This document shows positions 27,923 to 37,124 of a stretch of DNA of 64,000 nucleotides, piece after piece. The stretch covers positions 1-64,000 of the forward strand of contig JAPPFB010000028.1 of NCBI GenBank assembly GCA_028875225.1. The letters run 5' to 3'. This DNA is from Chloroflexota bacterium. Its GTDB lineage: Bacteria > Chloroflexota > Dehalococcoidia > Bin125. The notes beneath the pieces are model-generated. The model was not told the origin of the DNA. It was given only the letters and a program-made list of their open reading frames with translations, and ran no database searches. A program made the translations under genes and the position numbers. Within the stretch, counting starts at the first letter, position 1. Each line of letters opens with the position of its first letter.

Positions 27923-28632
27923 ACCAACGACGAATCTGGGCAGGCCTGATCGCTTTTGCGGCTGTCGCGGCTGTCGCGACGCTTGTCGCGGCCTGCGGAG
28001 GCGGCGCCGAATCTGAGCCGGAACAGACTGCGGCGCAGGCAGCGGGGCAGACCGCGCAAGCGGAACAGGCGGCGGCGCAGGCGGAACAGGTCGAGTCAGC
28101 CGAACAAGACGCTCGAGTCCAGGTGGTTCGCGGTCGCGCCGCGCTCGGTGATCCGGCTGCGCCCGTGCTGATCCAGGAGTACTCGGACTTTCTCTGAGGC
28201 GGCTGCCGCCACTTTGCGACCCAGGTTGGGCCGCAGATCGAGAAGGAACTGATCGAGACCGGTCTGGCGCGGTTTGAGTACCGCCACATCATCAATCACG
28301 GTGCAGCCTCCGAGATGGCCGCGTTGGCAACCGAGTGCGCCGGCGACCAGGACCACTGGTGGGAGTTCCATGACTACTACTTCGAGGGTCCGAGCCGCGA
28401 CGCCTACACGCGCGACGGCGCGATTGCCGTCGCAGCAGAGTTTGGCCTCGATACCGACGAGTTCGCTCAGTGCGTCGACGACCGCGCGCACCTCGACCGG
28501 ATCTACGGGCAACACACCGACGCAGTCGCCAACGGGCTGTCCAGCACGCCCACGATCGTCGTCAACGGCGAGCGAGGCCCGACACGGGCCGACGCGTTGA
28601 TCGAGTTGGTCAAGGATCTGGCAGAGGGCTAG
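27919..28632 (+). CDS. Selenocysteine-containing DsbA-like lipoprotein, copy 4 (TGA 28195-28197; U-G-G-C)
   Basis: EYSDFL-U-GGCRHFATQVGPQIEKELIETGLARFEYRHIINHG...ECAGDQDHWWEFHDYY...STPTIVVNGE; lipobox VAAC; ATGA overlap with copy 3. Confidence 0.93.
28216..28234 (+). promoter_or_regulatory. Putative bacterial SECIS hairpin, copy 4
   Basis: GCGACCCA-GGT-TGGGCCGC; one A/C mismatch, one compensatory T-A to C-G change relative to copies 1-3. Confidence 0.88.
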
Positions 28633-28880
28633 ACGCAAACGTCGGCCCGACGCGCGCGACTGGTGACGCTCAATGCCATGCGTCGCAATTTCGCGCGTCG
28701 CGACCCTTGCTGGACGCCGCGACAATCCAGCGATTCCGTAATCACTCTGTACAGCAGTCCTCAGGGTGAAGGCCGGCGAGCGGTGGATTGTCCGAACGCC
28801 GCTTGATTTTGCGAACATGCATTCTCATACTCAATCCATACGAAGCAGAACGAACATTCTGTATGAGAAGGAGTCTCTCC

Positions 28881-30926
28881 ATGCCTGTACTTGCCCATGA
28901 GCCGCCGTTGATCGAGCGCGAACCATCGCGACCGATCGCGGCCACGACGCTGTCTGAAGCGGACCTCAATCTGATGCTCGAGCAACTCGCCGGCGGTCTC
29001 TCCTCCGGGCAGCGGGCGAGAGGCGCGCTCAGTCGATTCTCGTCGCTGCACCAGAAGATCCGGCACCGAGAGGCTCACCTCTACAACTCCGACGAGGTTG
29101 ACCCGCGAATCGCCTCGCCGCATCGCGGCGCACAGCCATGGCAGACCGACCTGCTTCGCCGCACCTGGTCGCAACTGCGTCAACGCCTGACCGAGCACCC
29201 GCTGCGCGTCCATGTCGAACCGCCCGACGACTCACCGTCGGCGCGTCAGGCGGCCGACAACCTGGAACATGTCCTGGAGCAAGGCTTGCGGCAGGCCGAG
29301 GAGCGTTCCCATCTCTCGCTGCAGGCCGACCTCGGCTATGGGCAAGTCTGCCTCTGTTTCGGCGTGCTGCACTGGCAACGGGCCGCCGACCGTGTGCCGC
29401 CGTTGCCGGCGCGGGAACAGCGTGGATCGCGCCCGGCGGACCCGGAAGAACGCCGTCGCTTTCGCCGAGCTCGGTCCGAGGATGGTCCCGCGCTGCCGTG
29501 GATCGAGACCGAGACAAGCCGCAGCGACCGCGATCGCCAGCGACAGGCCGCAGCCGGGTTCCCCTGGGACATCGAGGTGATCCGACCGGATCAGTTCGCT
29601 TTCGTCGAGGACTACGGGTCGGGCAACGGACTCGGACTGGCGGTCGTGCTGCGCGAGGTTGGGCTGCAGGAATATCGCGATCGCTTGCGCGAGCAGGATG
29701 CCATCAAGCTGCGCATCAGCAGTATCGCCGGAGAACGCTCGCTGGCCATCTCTGGCGCTGATCATGTCAGCCGGGCAGAGGACCCTTCCACCGCCGGTTG
29801 GGGCGAACGGGTCCGGATCGCCGCGGTCTGGACGCGCCGGGAGTACTACGAACTCGCTGCGCTGGACGGCGCGTCCGCACGCGACAGCCGAGGATCGGAC
29901 GGCAGCCTGCGACACGAGTGGACGCTGATCAAGTCGCACGCGCATCCGTACGAGATGCCGCCGTTTGCCATCGCCGAGGCCGACACCAATGACCATCCCG
30001 ACATGTCTCGGCGCTGGGAGCCGACGCTGGAAGGCATCTACCGGGCCAAGCCGCGCTACGACTATGAACGCTCGCTGGGACGCTTCCTGGCCGAGCAGAC
30101 GGCGATCCCGCTGTACTGGATCCAGAACGCCGACGGCTCCTGGCGCACCGATGAAGACGGCCACCGCCTCGAGTTGAGTCCCGACGCGGCCGCCGCGGAG
30201 GTGCTGCCGGCCGGCGCATCACTGCATCGCGTCGAGTCCCGAGTCGATCCCGCCTTCGTCGAGTTTCTGCGCATGTCGCACGACGAGTTGATAGCGGCGG
30301 CGCCCGACTCGGGCTCGGTCGAACGCGGAGAGATTGGGCCGAACACGCAGCCGCACACGCTGAACCTCCTACTCGGCTCCCGCAATCTCCAGGTCCAGCA
30401 ACTCAAGCGAGCGCAAACGAAAGCCGTGCGCGTCATGTTGCGCAACATGGCCCTGGTCATGGCCAAGCCGCTCGCCGACGGCGGGTTTGGCGCGCCGGTC
30501 TGGGTCTTCGCACCGGGCAAGAACGGCGCGTTGAAGCGTCGCGAGACGGTATGTGTGGAGCCGTCGATGATTCCCTCGCTGGACATCGACGTCTGGATCG
30601 ATCCCTACTCGGCGGCTCAGCGGATCGCAGTCCAGGAGCATGGGCGGGCTCGCCTCAACGATCCGCTCGATCCGCTGGACCAGCGCGCCTACCTCGAGCA
30701 ATACATCGGCGAGGAGCACGCAGAGCAGGTGCTGTCGCGCCATCGGCAATGGCGCAAGGAGCAGGCTCGGTTTGAGCGTGAACTGCGCGGCGCTCGCGGC
30801 GACGCCGTCCCGGAGACTGAATCGTCGGGCCGCGCCGATGTTCCCGCGTCAAGCCGGCTGCAGGGCCACCTCACCCCGCTCGGGAGACTGACCGCTGTTG
30901 ACGATGACCGCACCCCGAATCCATAG
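28881..30926 (+). CDS. Putative phage portal protein
   Basis: About 680-aa protein with portal-like features (IEVIRPDQFAFVEDYG..., large size, RBS agaaggag); near phage-like small Zn-ribbon gene. Confidence 0.6.
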   Translation: MPVLAHEPPLIEREPSRPIAATTLSEADLNLMLEQLAGGLSSGQRARGALSRFSSLHQKIRHREAHLYNSDEVDPRIASPHRGAQPWQTDLLRRTWSQLRQRLTEHPLRVHVEPPDDSPSARQAADNLEHVLEQGLRQAEERSHLSLQADLGYGQVCLCFGVLHWQRAADRVPPLPAREQRGSRPADPEERRRFRRARSEDGPALPWIETETSRSDRDRQRQAAAGFPWDIEVIRPDQFAFVEDYGSGNGLGLAVVLREVGLQEYRDRLREQDAIKLRISSIAGERSLAISGADHVSRAEDPSTAGWGERVRIAAVWTRREYYELAALDGASARDSRGSDGSLRHEWTLIKSHAHPYEMPPFAIAEADTNDHPDMSRRWEPTLEGIYRAKPRYDYERSLGRFLAEQTAIPLYWIQNADGSWRTDEDGHRLELSPDAAAAEVLPAGASLHRVESRVDPAFVEFLRMSHDELIAAAPDSGSVERGEIGPNTQPHTLNLLLGSRNLQVQQLKRAQTKAVRVMLRNMALVMAKPLADGGFGAPVWVFAPGKNGALKRRETVCVEPSMIPSLDIDVWIDPYSAAQRIAVQEHGRARLNDPLDPLDQRAYLEQYIGEEHAEQVLSRHRQWRKEQARFERELRGARGDAVPETESSGRADVPASSRLQGHLTPLGRLTAVDDDRTPNP

Positions 30927-30959
30927 GTCGGACCACACCGCCTCAAGCAGGAGAGATCA

Positions 30960-31130
30960 ATGGCTCGCGAGCACGAAATTCGCTGTACCAACCAGGACTG
31001 TCCCAGTCGCAAACACCGAGAGCGCGGAGCGCTCGCCTGCCGGGTCGAGGAGCATGCCGATCATGTCACGGTGGTCTGGAAGTGCCGCCGCTGCAAGCGA
31101 GGTCAGCGGACGCCGTTGCCGAAGTGGTGA
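30960..31130 (+). CDS. Small zinc-ribbon protein (56 aa, below ORF-track cutoff)
   Basis: MAREHEIRCTNQDCPSRKHRERGALACRVEEHADHVTVVWKCRRCKRGQRTPLPKW; CxxxxC...CxxC. Confidence 0.6.
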   Translation: MAREHEIRCTNQDCPSRKHRERGALACRVEEHADHVTVVWKCRRCKRGQRTPLPKW

Positions 31131-31136
31131 GCCTGG

Positions 31137-32306
31137 CTACATGTTCGGCCGCATACCGCCCTCGACGATGTCATACGACGCAGCCAGTTCGGTCGGCGAG
31201 AAGGGGACGCCCAGCGGCTCGGCAGTCGTCAGCACCACCTGTTCAACCTCCGTGACCGCCTCGGCCGTCCTGACGCGTCGCGCCGGATCGAGCTCGCTGA
31301 ACACATCGTCGAGCAAGAGGATCGGGGAGTCAGCGGAGTGATCGGAGAGGAAGTCGGCCTCGGCCAGACGCATGCTGAGCGCGGCCACTCGCTGCTGGGC
31401 GCGCGATGCGAAGTTCGCCGCCGGTCGGCCATCGAGATCGATCAGCAACTCGTCGCGATGCGGCCCGACCGAGGTCGTGCCCCGCGCCAGGTCGCGCCGG
31501 CGTGACTCCCGCAGCGTCTGGGCGTCGCCCGGCGCGTACGTCAGCGTCAGCACTTCCGCCTCGTCGTCCGGCGAGCGCAGGGCCAGGTGCCGCTGGGCCG
31601 CGAACTCCGCGAGCGATGCGGCTGCCTCGGTCCGAGCTTCCCAGATCGGAGTGGCCGATGCGTGGAGCAACTCGTCCCATTGCTGCAGTTCCGTCTCGGC
31701 GGCCTGGCCGTCGGCGATGCGTTTGAGCAGCGCATTGCGCTGGGCCAACGCGCGTTGATAGCGACTCAGGTTGGCCGCATGCGAGCGCTGAATCTGCCCG
31801 ACCGCGACATCGAGGTACCGCCGTCGTACTGCCGACGAACCGGTCAACATGTCCAAGTCGAGCGTTGTGAACTGCACGGCGCGAATCGCACCCAGCGCGT
31901 CGGATGCACGCCGGGCGACGCCGTTGACTCTGATCCGCTTGCTGGTCAGCGGCGCACCCGAGCGTTGACGCGCCGCTCCGGCATTGGCGCCGGAGCGAGC
32001 GCTCAGCGCGATATCCACCTCCACCGACTCAAGATTGATGAGAGCCGACGCCGCAACTCGCATGACCTGGGGCGAATCCGCATTCCAGCGGATCAACTCG
32101 CCTTCGGTCTGCGCCCGCGTCGAACGCAGCGAGGCGAGCATGTACATGGCCTCGATCAGGTTGGATTTGCCGGCCGCGTTGGGACCGCTGACCAGCGTGA
32201 TCCCGGGCCCCAGATCGAATGTCAGATCAGTCCAGGAACGAAAATTGGAGAGTTGCAGTCGGGTCAGGTGCACTCGTTGGAGTGTATGCGCCTCCTGACC
32301 CCCCAT
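31137..32306 (-). CDS. recF: DNA replication and repair protein RecF
   Basis: LTRLQLSNFRSWTDLTFDLGPGITLVSGPNAAGKSNLIEAMYMLASLRSTR ... SPILLLDDVFSELDPARR. Confidence 0.93.
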   Translation of the reverse strand: MGGQEAHTLQRVHLTRLQLSNFRSWTDLTFDLGPGITLVSGPNAAGKSNLIEAMYMLASLRSTRAQTEGELIRWNADSPQVMRVAASALINLESVEVDIALSARSGANAGAARQRSGAPLTSKRIRVNGVARRASDALGAIRAVQFTTLDLDMLTGSSAVRRRYLDVAVGQIQRSHAANLSRYQRALAQRNALLKRIADGQAAETELQQWDELLHASATPIWEARTEAAASLAEFAAQRHLALRSPDDEAEVLTLTYAPGDAQTLRESRRRDLARGTTSVGPHRDELLIDLDGRPAANFASRAQQRVAALSMRLAEADFLSDHSADSPILLLDDVFSELDPARRVRTAEAVTEVEQVVLTTAEPLGVPFSPTELAASYDIVEGGMRPNM

Positions 32307-32522
32307 AGACGGACGCTGCGATGAGTGCTGCCATCGAGCCGAATGGCGCGACACGCCGGAGCGGGACTGCCGGCTCGGAGCTTCGCCAACGACACGACGC
32401 AACCGTACGACAACTCAAGGTGCGTAGATACCAGTCAACGAAGAGGCTGCGTGGCGCCGGACTGTCATGTACCATGCTCCAAACGCGCACGCGGTAGTCC
32501 CGCCAGCACCTGGAGTGTTTCG

Positions 32523-33569
32523 ATGGCCACCATTCAGCACGATGTCCCCGGAATCAATCTTGACTGGCTCAATGTTGATACCGACCAGGGGATGGAGATC
32601 GAGACTGGCCGCAAGGGCCTCACGCTCGAGACCATCAACCAGATGACCTACGGAGTCGACGACCGCGATGAAGCGCGGCAGCGTCAGTGGGCGCCGCGCG
32701 GCGCCACCGCCGACCCTCGCTCGCCCTCGAACAGCGTTCAGCACACGAACAAGGCCGATGTCTGGACCGAGTCGGCGATGCTCCTCTACGAGGAAGCGCT
32801 GCAGCGGCAGTGGTCATCCGCCCGCGACATTCCCTGGGACACCATCGACGACCTGCCTCCCGACCTCGAGCGCGCCATGTGCACGCTGTGCACCTTCCTG
32901 ACGCAGGTCGAATTCATCGCCGGCGACGTTCCGGGACGCTTCCTCGAGCAGATTCACCCTGAGTTCTTCGAGTCGCAGCTGTTCCTCGGCACACAGCTGA
33001 TGGACGAGGCGCGGCACCTGGACGTGTTCCGCAAGCGCACGCTGATCAACGGCGGCGGCATGTCGGGCGCTGGAATTGGCGCCGTCCAACTGCTCAGCTC
33101 CGACGACTTCACCGAGATGACTGCGCTGCTCCACCTGGTCGGCGAGGGCTTCGTGCAGACGCTCTTCCGCATGGGCGAGCTGATCGCGCAAAACGAGGCC
33201 GAGAAGCGCATCTTCCGCCTGTCCGCCCAGGACGAATCACGCCACCTCGCCTTTGGCGTGACGCACCTCAAGTACACCGTCGAGACCGAGCCCTGGCGCA
33301 AGGAAGAACTGCACCACATCCTCGACATGCAGGAAGCGCTCTTGACCCAGTCGCAGCAGACCTCACTGACCACGAACCCGTTGACCGGTGAAGCGCTGGC
33401 CATCCTGTCCGGCGGCGGCATTGAGCACCTCGACGAGGGCTACAACATGGTCATGCTGATGCGCAAGAAGCAGTTCATCGAGTACGCGCACCGGCTGGAA
33501 GTGATTGGCCTCGACCGCACCGACCGATTCGGTCCGGAGGTACGCGAACTCGTGGCGGAGAACAACTAG
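32523..33569 (+). CDS. Ferritin-like/R2-like diiron protein with intact metal ligands
   Basis: TQVEFIAG, MDEARHLDVF, LVGEGF, QDESRHLAFG carboxylate-histidine ligand motifs. Confidence 0.8.
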   Translation: MATIQHDVPGINLDWLNVDTDQGMEIETGRKGLTLETINQMTYGVDDRDEARQRQWAPRGATADPRSPSNSVQHTNKADVWTESAMLLYEEALQRQWSSARDIPWDTIDDLPPDLERAMCTLCTFLTQVEFIAGDVPGRFLEQIHPEFFESQLFLGTQLMDEARHLDVFRKRTLINGGGMSGAGIGAVQLLSSDDFTEMTALLHLVGEGFVQTLFRMGELIAQNEAEKRIFRLSAQDESRHLAFGVTHLKYTVETEPWRKEELHHILDMQEALLTQSQQTSLTTNPLTGEALAILSGGGIEHLDEGYNMVMLMRKKQFIEYAHRLEVIGLDRTDRFGPEVRELVAENN

Positions 33570-33620
33570 TTCATTCCAGGGATGGCCTGATTATGGCCTG
33601 ATCATGGCTTGAGCGTGTAC

Positions 33621-33641
33621 GGGCGCCCCTTGTGGGCGCCC
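33621..33641. terminator. GC-rich hairpin between the two R2-like genes
   Basis: GGGCGCCC-CTTGT-GGGCGCCC; no U-tract. Confidence 0.5.
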
Positions 33642-33726
33642 TGCGCGTGTCGGTTGCGGAGACTGAGGCCCGGCCCTGGCGCTGACTTGCGGCGCCAAAG
33701 CAAGGAACAGACGGAAGAGTTGGACT

Positions 33727-34965
33727 ATGGAACTGTCGACGACGACCAGAGTGCGCGCCAAGAATGCGGGCTGGTCTGAGGAACTGATCGAGCGGATCGA
33801 GGGATCCGCCGCCACGGACACGCAGGTCGAGAACCTCGCCCGTGGTGAGTTGAGCGAAGAGAAGATCAGCGGCTGGCTCGACTTCCTCGAGAACCATCCC
33901 GACAACCCCTTCGGCAAGGCGCCGTTCAACATCTTCAACTCCCCCGCCGAGACCGGCCTCAAGGCGACTCCGGGTCCGGACGGCTTGCGCCTGCGCGACA
34001 TCAACATCGGCAGCTACGGCGTCGTGCCCGACACCTGGCATCTGCCCAACGACGCGCCCCGCGGGACCGAGTCAACCGGAATGATCATGGCGGCCGGTTA
34101 CTCGATCTTCGACAAGGCGGAAGTCTGGTCGGAGAATGCGGTCGACCTCTATGAGGACGCAATCAAGGATCGCTGGATTCCGGCGACCGAGCTCGACTGG
34201 GAGAACGGTCTGGAAGAACTGCCCGAAGAACTTGAGCGATCAATCGGCCAGATCTGCACGGTCTATTCGAACAATGGACTGGTTGAGCAGAAGATCATTG
34301 GCCGCTGGTTGGAAGAGATCTCCTATGGCTTCCATGAAGTCAAGCTGTTCCTCGCCACCCAGGCATTCGACGCCGGCCGCAAGGTTGAGGTGTTGCGCAA
34401 GCGGGCCCTGATCAACGGCGGCGGACTGGGGCAGGCGCCCCTGGGACAGATCTACCGCGGTTGGTACCAGGGACTGACCTTCACCGACATGATGATCGCG
34501 CTGAATGTCGTCTACAAGAGCTACGAGGTCGCGCTGTTCGAGTCGGCGTCGGAGTGGGCGCAGACCGAAGTCGAACGCGACATCTTCGCCAAAATCGCGA
34601 CCGACTCACGCCGTCACCTCGACTACGGACTCGGCCATCTGGAGTGGTACACCCGCTACAAGCCCGAGGCCGATCGTCGGCTGACGATCCAGTTCCTGCG
34701 CGCCGAGGCTTCAATGGTGCAGGAGATGCGTCTGTCGACAACGGAGCGCGAGGCGCTCATCGTTCTCCTGGCCGGCGGAGTGGAAAATCTACAGGCCGGC
34801 GTCGACAAGCTCAAGACCCTGCGTCAGCGGCAGCTGGACCTGTACGCCGAAGGTCTGGCGTCGATCAACTTCGATCGACCCACGGTGCATCCGGGGCTGG
34901 TCGGCCAGGTCAAGGATCCGCTGGAGGGCGGCATCGTCGCCGTCCGCGCCGTGGCCCAGAACTAG
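33727..34965 (+). CDS. R2-like/ferritin-like paralog lacking metal ligands
   Basis: Alignable with 32523-33569 (FLATQAFDAGRKVEVLRKRALINGGG vs FLGTQLMDEARHLDVFRKRTLINGGG). Confidence 0.75.
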   Translation: MELSTTTRVRAKNAGWSEELIERIEGSAATDTQVENLARGELSEEKISGWLDFLENHPDNPFGKAPFNIFNSPAETGLKATPGPDGLRLRDINIGSYGVVPDTWHLPNDAPRGTESTGMIMAAGYSIFDKAEVWSENAVDLYEDAIKDRWIPATELDWENGLEELPEELERSIGQICTVYSNNGLVEQKIIGRWLEEISYGFHEVKLFLATQAFDAGRKVEVLRKRALINGGGLGQAPLGQIYRGWYQGLTFTDMMIALNVVYKSYEVALFESASEWAQTEVERDIFAKIATDSRRHLDYGLGHLEWYTRYKPEADRRLTIQFLRAEASMVQEMRLSTTEREALIVLLAGGVENLQAGVDKLKTLRQRQLDLYAEGLASINFDRPTVHPGLVGQVKDPLEGGIVAVRAVAQN

Positions 34966-34991
34966 GCCCAGAACTGCGCCCGGAACTGCGC

Positions 34992-35975
34992 CTAGCCGCC
35001 CAGGACCGGCGCCGCCGGGTTGGGACAGAGCACGCGCAGAGCCTGAGGCTCCACATCAATGGCGTAGGCCGATGTCGGACCGATCTCGCCGTCGATCTGC
35101 ATCGGCGGCGGATCGCCCAGCGGGGTGATCTCGAGGCGGCGGAACCGAAGGTTGGAAACGCCGGGTCCATGTGGCAGCCAGCCGTGACGCGCGAATGGTG
35201 AGAGAGCCAGGGCTCGCCAGGGCGCGCCCCTGAACATCAGCAGGTCCAGCTCGCCATCCACGACGGTGGCCCTGGGGTTGACCTCGAGCCAGGTGCCCAG
35301 CATTCGCGTGTTCCCGACCGTCATCAAACCAACATCCACGGTCTGCGTAGGTCCACCGTCGAGGCTGTAGGCGATCGACCAGGCCTTGCGGCCGACCGCT
35401 TCCTGGACAGCGGAGAAGAAGTAGGCGGGCTCGCCGAGCATTCGCTTGATCCGGCTGCGGCGGTCGCTGGCGGCGATGCCGCTGACGGCCGCGGCGTCGA
35501 GTCCCCAACTAGCCATCAGCAGGAATCGTTGAGAGCCGACCGATCCGTCAGCCTCGGTAGACCAGACGCGACCGCTGTCAATCCACATTGCTTCGCCCGG
35601 CGAGCCGTTGAGCGCAGCGAGCTGTGCCGCGACTGCGGCCAGGGGAGTCATCGGCAGGTTGGTCTCATAGGCCCAGACGTTCGCCGTGCCCAGGGGAACG
35701 GCGCCCAGTGCGGTGGGTGAACGCGCCGGAAGCCCTTGCAGAATCGACGACAGCGTGCCGTCGCCGCCGCATCCGAAGATCGCGGCCGCGCCGGCCTCGT
35801 GTGCCGCGAGCGCGGTCTGCGCAGCGTCGGCCGGGCTCCTGCTGGTGATGATGTTGGCTCGCCGACCGGCTTGCTCGGTAGCCGCTCGGCAAATCGCGGT
35901 TAGTTGCCTGGGATGGATGGCGTTGCCCGAGTTGGGATTGAGCACAAAGACGATGTCGTCAGGCTGAATCTGCAT
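34992..35975 (-). CDS. Diacylglycerol kinase family lipid kinase (YegS-like)
   Basis: VFVLNPNSGN...AAAIFGCGGDGTLSSILQGL...GAVPLGTANVWA. Confidence 0.88.
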   Translation of the reverse strand: MQIQPDDIVFVLNPNSGNAIHPRQLTAICRAATEQAGRRANIITSRSPADAAQTALAAHEAGAAAIFGCGGDGTLSSILQGLPARSPTALGAVPLGTANVWAYETNLPMTPLAAVAAQLAALNGSPGEAMWIDSGRVWSTEADGSVGSQRFLLMASWGLDAAAVSGIAASDRRSRIKRMLGEPAYFFSAVQEAVGRKAWSIAYSLDGGPTQTVDVGLMTVGNTRMLGTWLEVNPRATVVDGELDLLMFRGAPWRALALSPFARHGWLPHGPGVSNLRFRRLEITPLGDPPPMQIDGEIGPTSAYAIDVEPQALRVLCPNPAAPVLGG

Positions 35976-36126
35976 TCGTGCAACATACGCCCAATCGCTG
36001 CTACACGGCATGCGGCCTGACGCGGGAAGCGTCAAGACTTCGCGTCAGGTCCTGATGGAGAGGCCTGTCAATCCCTTCGCCTGAATCTCCCTTGGGATAA
36101 GCTTGACCCGATTGGAGCGGGGACAC

Positions 36127-36582
36127 ATGGCGGAGCAGCGGGGCCTCGGTTGGGTACGGCTCGATCACCTCGCAATTGCGGCCGAGGATCCCAAGGCCGC
36201 CTCGCAGTTCTGGGGCAAGCTGTTCGGTCTGGAGCTGGACCACTGGACCGTCTCGAACGAGGGCGGCTTCAGGGTGTCGCAGTTCCATTTCCCCAGGCGG
36301 CAGGTCGGGCTGGAAATCATTGGGCCGTTCGACGAGTCGTCGTTTGTGCAGAAATTCATCGACGAGCGCGGGGCAGGGATGCACCACATCACGGTCGAAG
36401 TAGAGGACGCCGACGCCGCTTGCGAGTTCGTGCGAGAGGAAATGGGGATTGAGCCGCTGAGCGAGCCGTACACCGACTTTGAATGGAACCAGTTCTTCAT
36501 TCACCCGCGGGATACCGGCGGGGTGCTGGTCCAGATCTATTCCTGGCTTCCCGGCCGACGCCCGGCCGATTGGCCGCAATAG
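36127..36582 (+). CDS. VOC family (glyoxalase-like) protein
   Basis: RLDHLAIAAEDPKAASQFWGKLFGLEL...GMHHITVEVEDADAA. Confidence 0.85.
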   Translation: MAEQRGLGWVRLDHLAIAAEDPKAASQFWGKLFGLELDHWTVSNEGGFRVSQFHFPRRQVGLEIIGPFDESSFVQKFIDERGAGMHHITVEVEDADAACEFVREEMGIEPLSEPYTDFEWNQFFIHPRDTGGVLVQIYSWLPGRRPADWPQ

Positions 36583-36588
36583 GCGCAA

Positions 36589-37124
36589 TGCCCACTCACT
36601 CCCGGTCGGCCGACCCACACCCAACGTTTCGAGACGGCGACTTTGTCCCCTCCCGAGAGGTCCCCTTTTCGTCGGAGCTGGACGAGATGATCGCCGAGAT
36701 TCGGGCGGGCAACGCGCCGAACATCGGCCGCTTCTGCGGCTATTGCTCCGCTCCGCTTGGTGACGCCGAGTCGTGCAGCGTGTGCGGAGAGACCACTGAT
36801 CGAACGCCGGCGGTCGACAAGATCGACCGCGACCTGGCGCAGATCTATCACGCCAAGCGGAAGCGTGAAGGGCTCTACGTCCACCTCGCCGCATGGTCGG
36901 GAATCCTGTTGGCCACCGGGCTGTCGATCCTGATGATTCTCTTGCTCCCCGGATGGACCAAGGTGTTCGCGGTCATCTTCCTGGTGCTCGGCGGATACTT
37001 CGCCGGGGTCTTCTTCGGCAACGTCCTAATCCAGGGGTTCGCCTATCGGGCAGGACTGAAGATGTTCGCCCGGCGCTGGACTCAATGGCGGGCTTCCGGC
37101 GGAGCGGCCCGGAGTGCGAGCTGA
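36589..37124 (+). CDS. Membrane protein with N-terminal zinc-ribbon
   Basis: CGYCSAPLGDAESCSVCGE followed by two TM segments. Confidence 0.65.

Noticed and set aside
25369-28632. UGA reassigned to Trp/Gly (alternative genetic code) as explanation for the in-frame TGAs
   Set aside because: TGA acts as a normal terminator for many other genes in the window (e.g. 4641, 12th-codon ends such as 38777, 39124) and TGG is used for Trp throughout. Only the DsbA active-site codons are affected, each with a downstream hairpin.
25369-28632. Four decaying pseudogenes with nonsense mutations
   Set aside because: Four independent identical TGA codons at exactly the catalytic Cys, with intact downstream frames and conserved hairpins, are not expected from decay.
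32523-34965. Canonical ribonucleotide reductase NrdAB operon
   Set aside because: Ferritin-like motifs exist, but no large-subunit NrdA neighbour and both genes are R2-like paralogs, one lacking ligands.
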